This document shows, in pieces, positions 5,878 to 6,141 of a stretch of DNA of 6,141 nucleotides (the first letter of the stretch is position 1; every line of letters begins with the position of its first letter). The translations under genes were made by a program, and so were the position numbers. The stretch is taken from positions 47,036 through 53,176 of the forward strand of contig KL569426.1 in the NCBI GenBank assembly GCA_000715685.1, written 5' to 3'. The DNA comes from Streptomyces lilacinus. GTDB lineage: Bacteria; Actinomycetota; Actinomycetes; Streptomycetales; Streptomycetaceae. The notes beneath the pieces are model-generated. The model had not been told where the DNA came from, did not search any database, and saw only the letters and a program-made list of their open reading frames with translations.

Positions 5878-6124
5878 ATGGCTTCGCGCCCTCCGCAGAT
5901 CGGCAACACTCCCCGCGTTCGCGACATGCCGATCTACAAGCGGTACTACGACCTGATCGCCAACGGGACGAAGACCGTCGAGGTCCGTGTCGCCTACACG
6001 TCGATGCAGCGGATCACAGCCGGGGACCGTATCCGGTTCACCTGTCGCGGCGAGAGCACGCTCACCCAGGTCAAGCGAGTGGCTCGATACACATCGTTCG
6101 ACGAGATGTTCGACCACGAGGAAG
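5878..6124 (+). CDS. ASCH-domain protein, 3' end cut by adapter
   Basis: The 82 visible residues fit an ASCH domain, a PUA-like beta-barrel fold thought to bind RNA or nucleotides. Visible pattern: YKRYYDLIANGTKTVEVRVA (20-39), the helix then G-x-K-T-V-E-x-R strand typical of ASCH; MQRITAGDRIRFTC (43-56), the G-D-x-I-x-F strand; then VKRVARYTSFDEMFDHE (65-81), the V-x-x-V...Y-x-S-F-x-E-M signature before the second helix. The sequence passes into adapter at 6125, so the end of the domain is unknown. ATG 5878 is supported by AGGA (5868-5871) six bases upstream, overlapping the stop of the synthetase-like gene, so the two are co-transcribed and probably translationally coupled. An ATG at 5928, just before the conserved domain, is a less likely start. 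Some ASCH proteins act on modified nucleosides or bind RNA; the pairing with a synthetase-like protein suggests an RNA-related role here, but the substrate is unknown. Confidence 0.82.
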
Positions 6125-6141
6125 CTGTCTCTTATACACAT
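6125..6141 (-). other. Nextera/Tn5 mosaic-end adapter, reverse orientation (artefact)
   Basis: CTGTCTCTTATACACAT is the reverse complement of the first 17 bases, counted from the genomic side, of the Tn5 mosaic end found at 14-32. It is library adapter and ends the ASCH reading frame artificially. The peptide beginning MCIRDS on the minus strand is its translation. With the left copy it shows that this contig is bounded by tagmentation adapters at both ends. Confidence 0.97.

Noticed and set aside
5866..6141. Minus-strand open frame beginning MCIRDS
   Set aside because: It starts in adapter and is antisense to the ASCH gene, whose domain pattern is convincing.
1..6141. CRISPR array, tRNA, rRNA or insertion sequence
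   Set aside because: I saw no regularly spaced repeats, no tRNA-like cloverleaf, no rRNA sequence and no transposase-like protein; the only transposon-derived sequence is the library adapter.

Overview
The window looks like chromosomal DNA from a high-GC actinomycete, most likely Streptomyces or a close relative. Third codon positions are strongly G/C, GTG starts are used, and the protein families are ones I associate with Streptomyces: a double-domain Lrp/AsnC regulator, a TIGR00027-type methyltransferase and a long XRE regulator. Both ends are artificial. A 19-bp Nextera/Tn5 mosaic end lies at 14-32 and its reverse complement, cut to 17 bp, lies at 6125-6141. The first and last genes are therefore cut by library adapter, not by biology.

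Left part (33-1578): a minus-strand Lrp/AsnC regulator, 3' truncated, is divergent from a plus-strand SAM-dependent methyltransferase of the leucine carboxyl methyltransferase-like family. A perfect 11-bp inverted repeat (736-746 / 770-780) spans the regulator's start codon and probable promoter and looks like an operator. The methyltransferase is broken: a frame-changing deletion near 1060-1068 removes the glycine-rich SAM-binding motif I.

Middle part (1595-3124, minus strand): a two-gene operon with a serine/glycine-rich lipoprotein followed by a glutathionylspermidine-synthase-family ATP-grasp ligase. The arrangement resembles E. coli ygiB-ygiC. The ligase is also broken near 1793-1810, by loss of roughly 25 codons that should carry the conserved ATP-grasp loop, together with a frame change. 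Two neighbouring genes thus each lack a short segment holding the key ligand-binding loop. This is either real decay or a sequencing/assembly artefact in GC-rich DNA.

Right part (3307-6124): a minus-strand XRE-type regulator with a long helical-repeat-like body is divergent from a plus-strand operon. The operon encodes a short stand-alone class I aminoacyl-tRNA-synthetase-like protein (lysine class I type, with HIGH-like, zinc-ribbon-like and KLSKS motifs and little or no anticodon-binding region) and an ASCH-domain protein, cut by the adapter. A perfect 14-bp tandem duplication sits at the end of the synthetase-like gene. With one copy the two genes would read as a single in-frame fusion. 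This regulator / synthetase-like / ASCH module is the most interesting part of the window and could be an RNA-directed or tRNA-dependent accessory system of unknown function.
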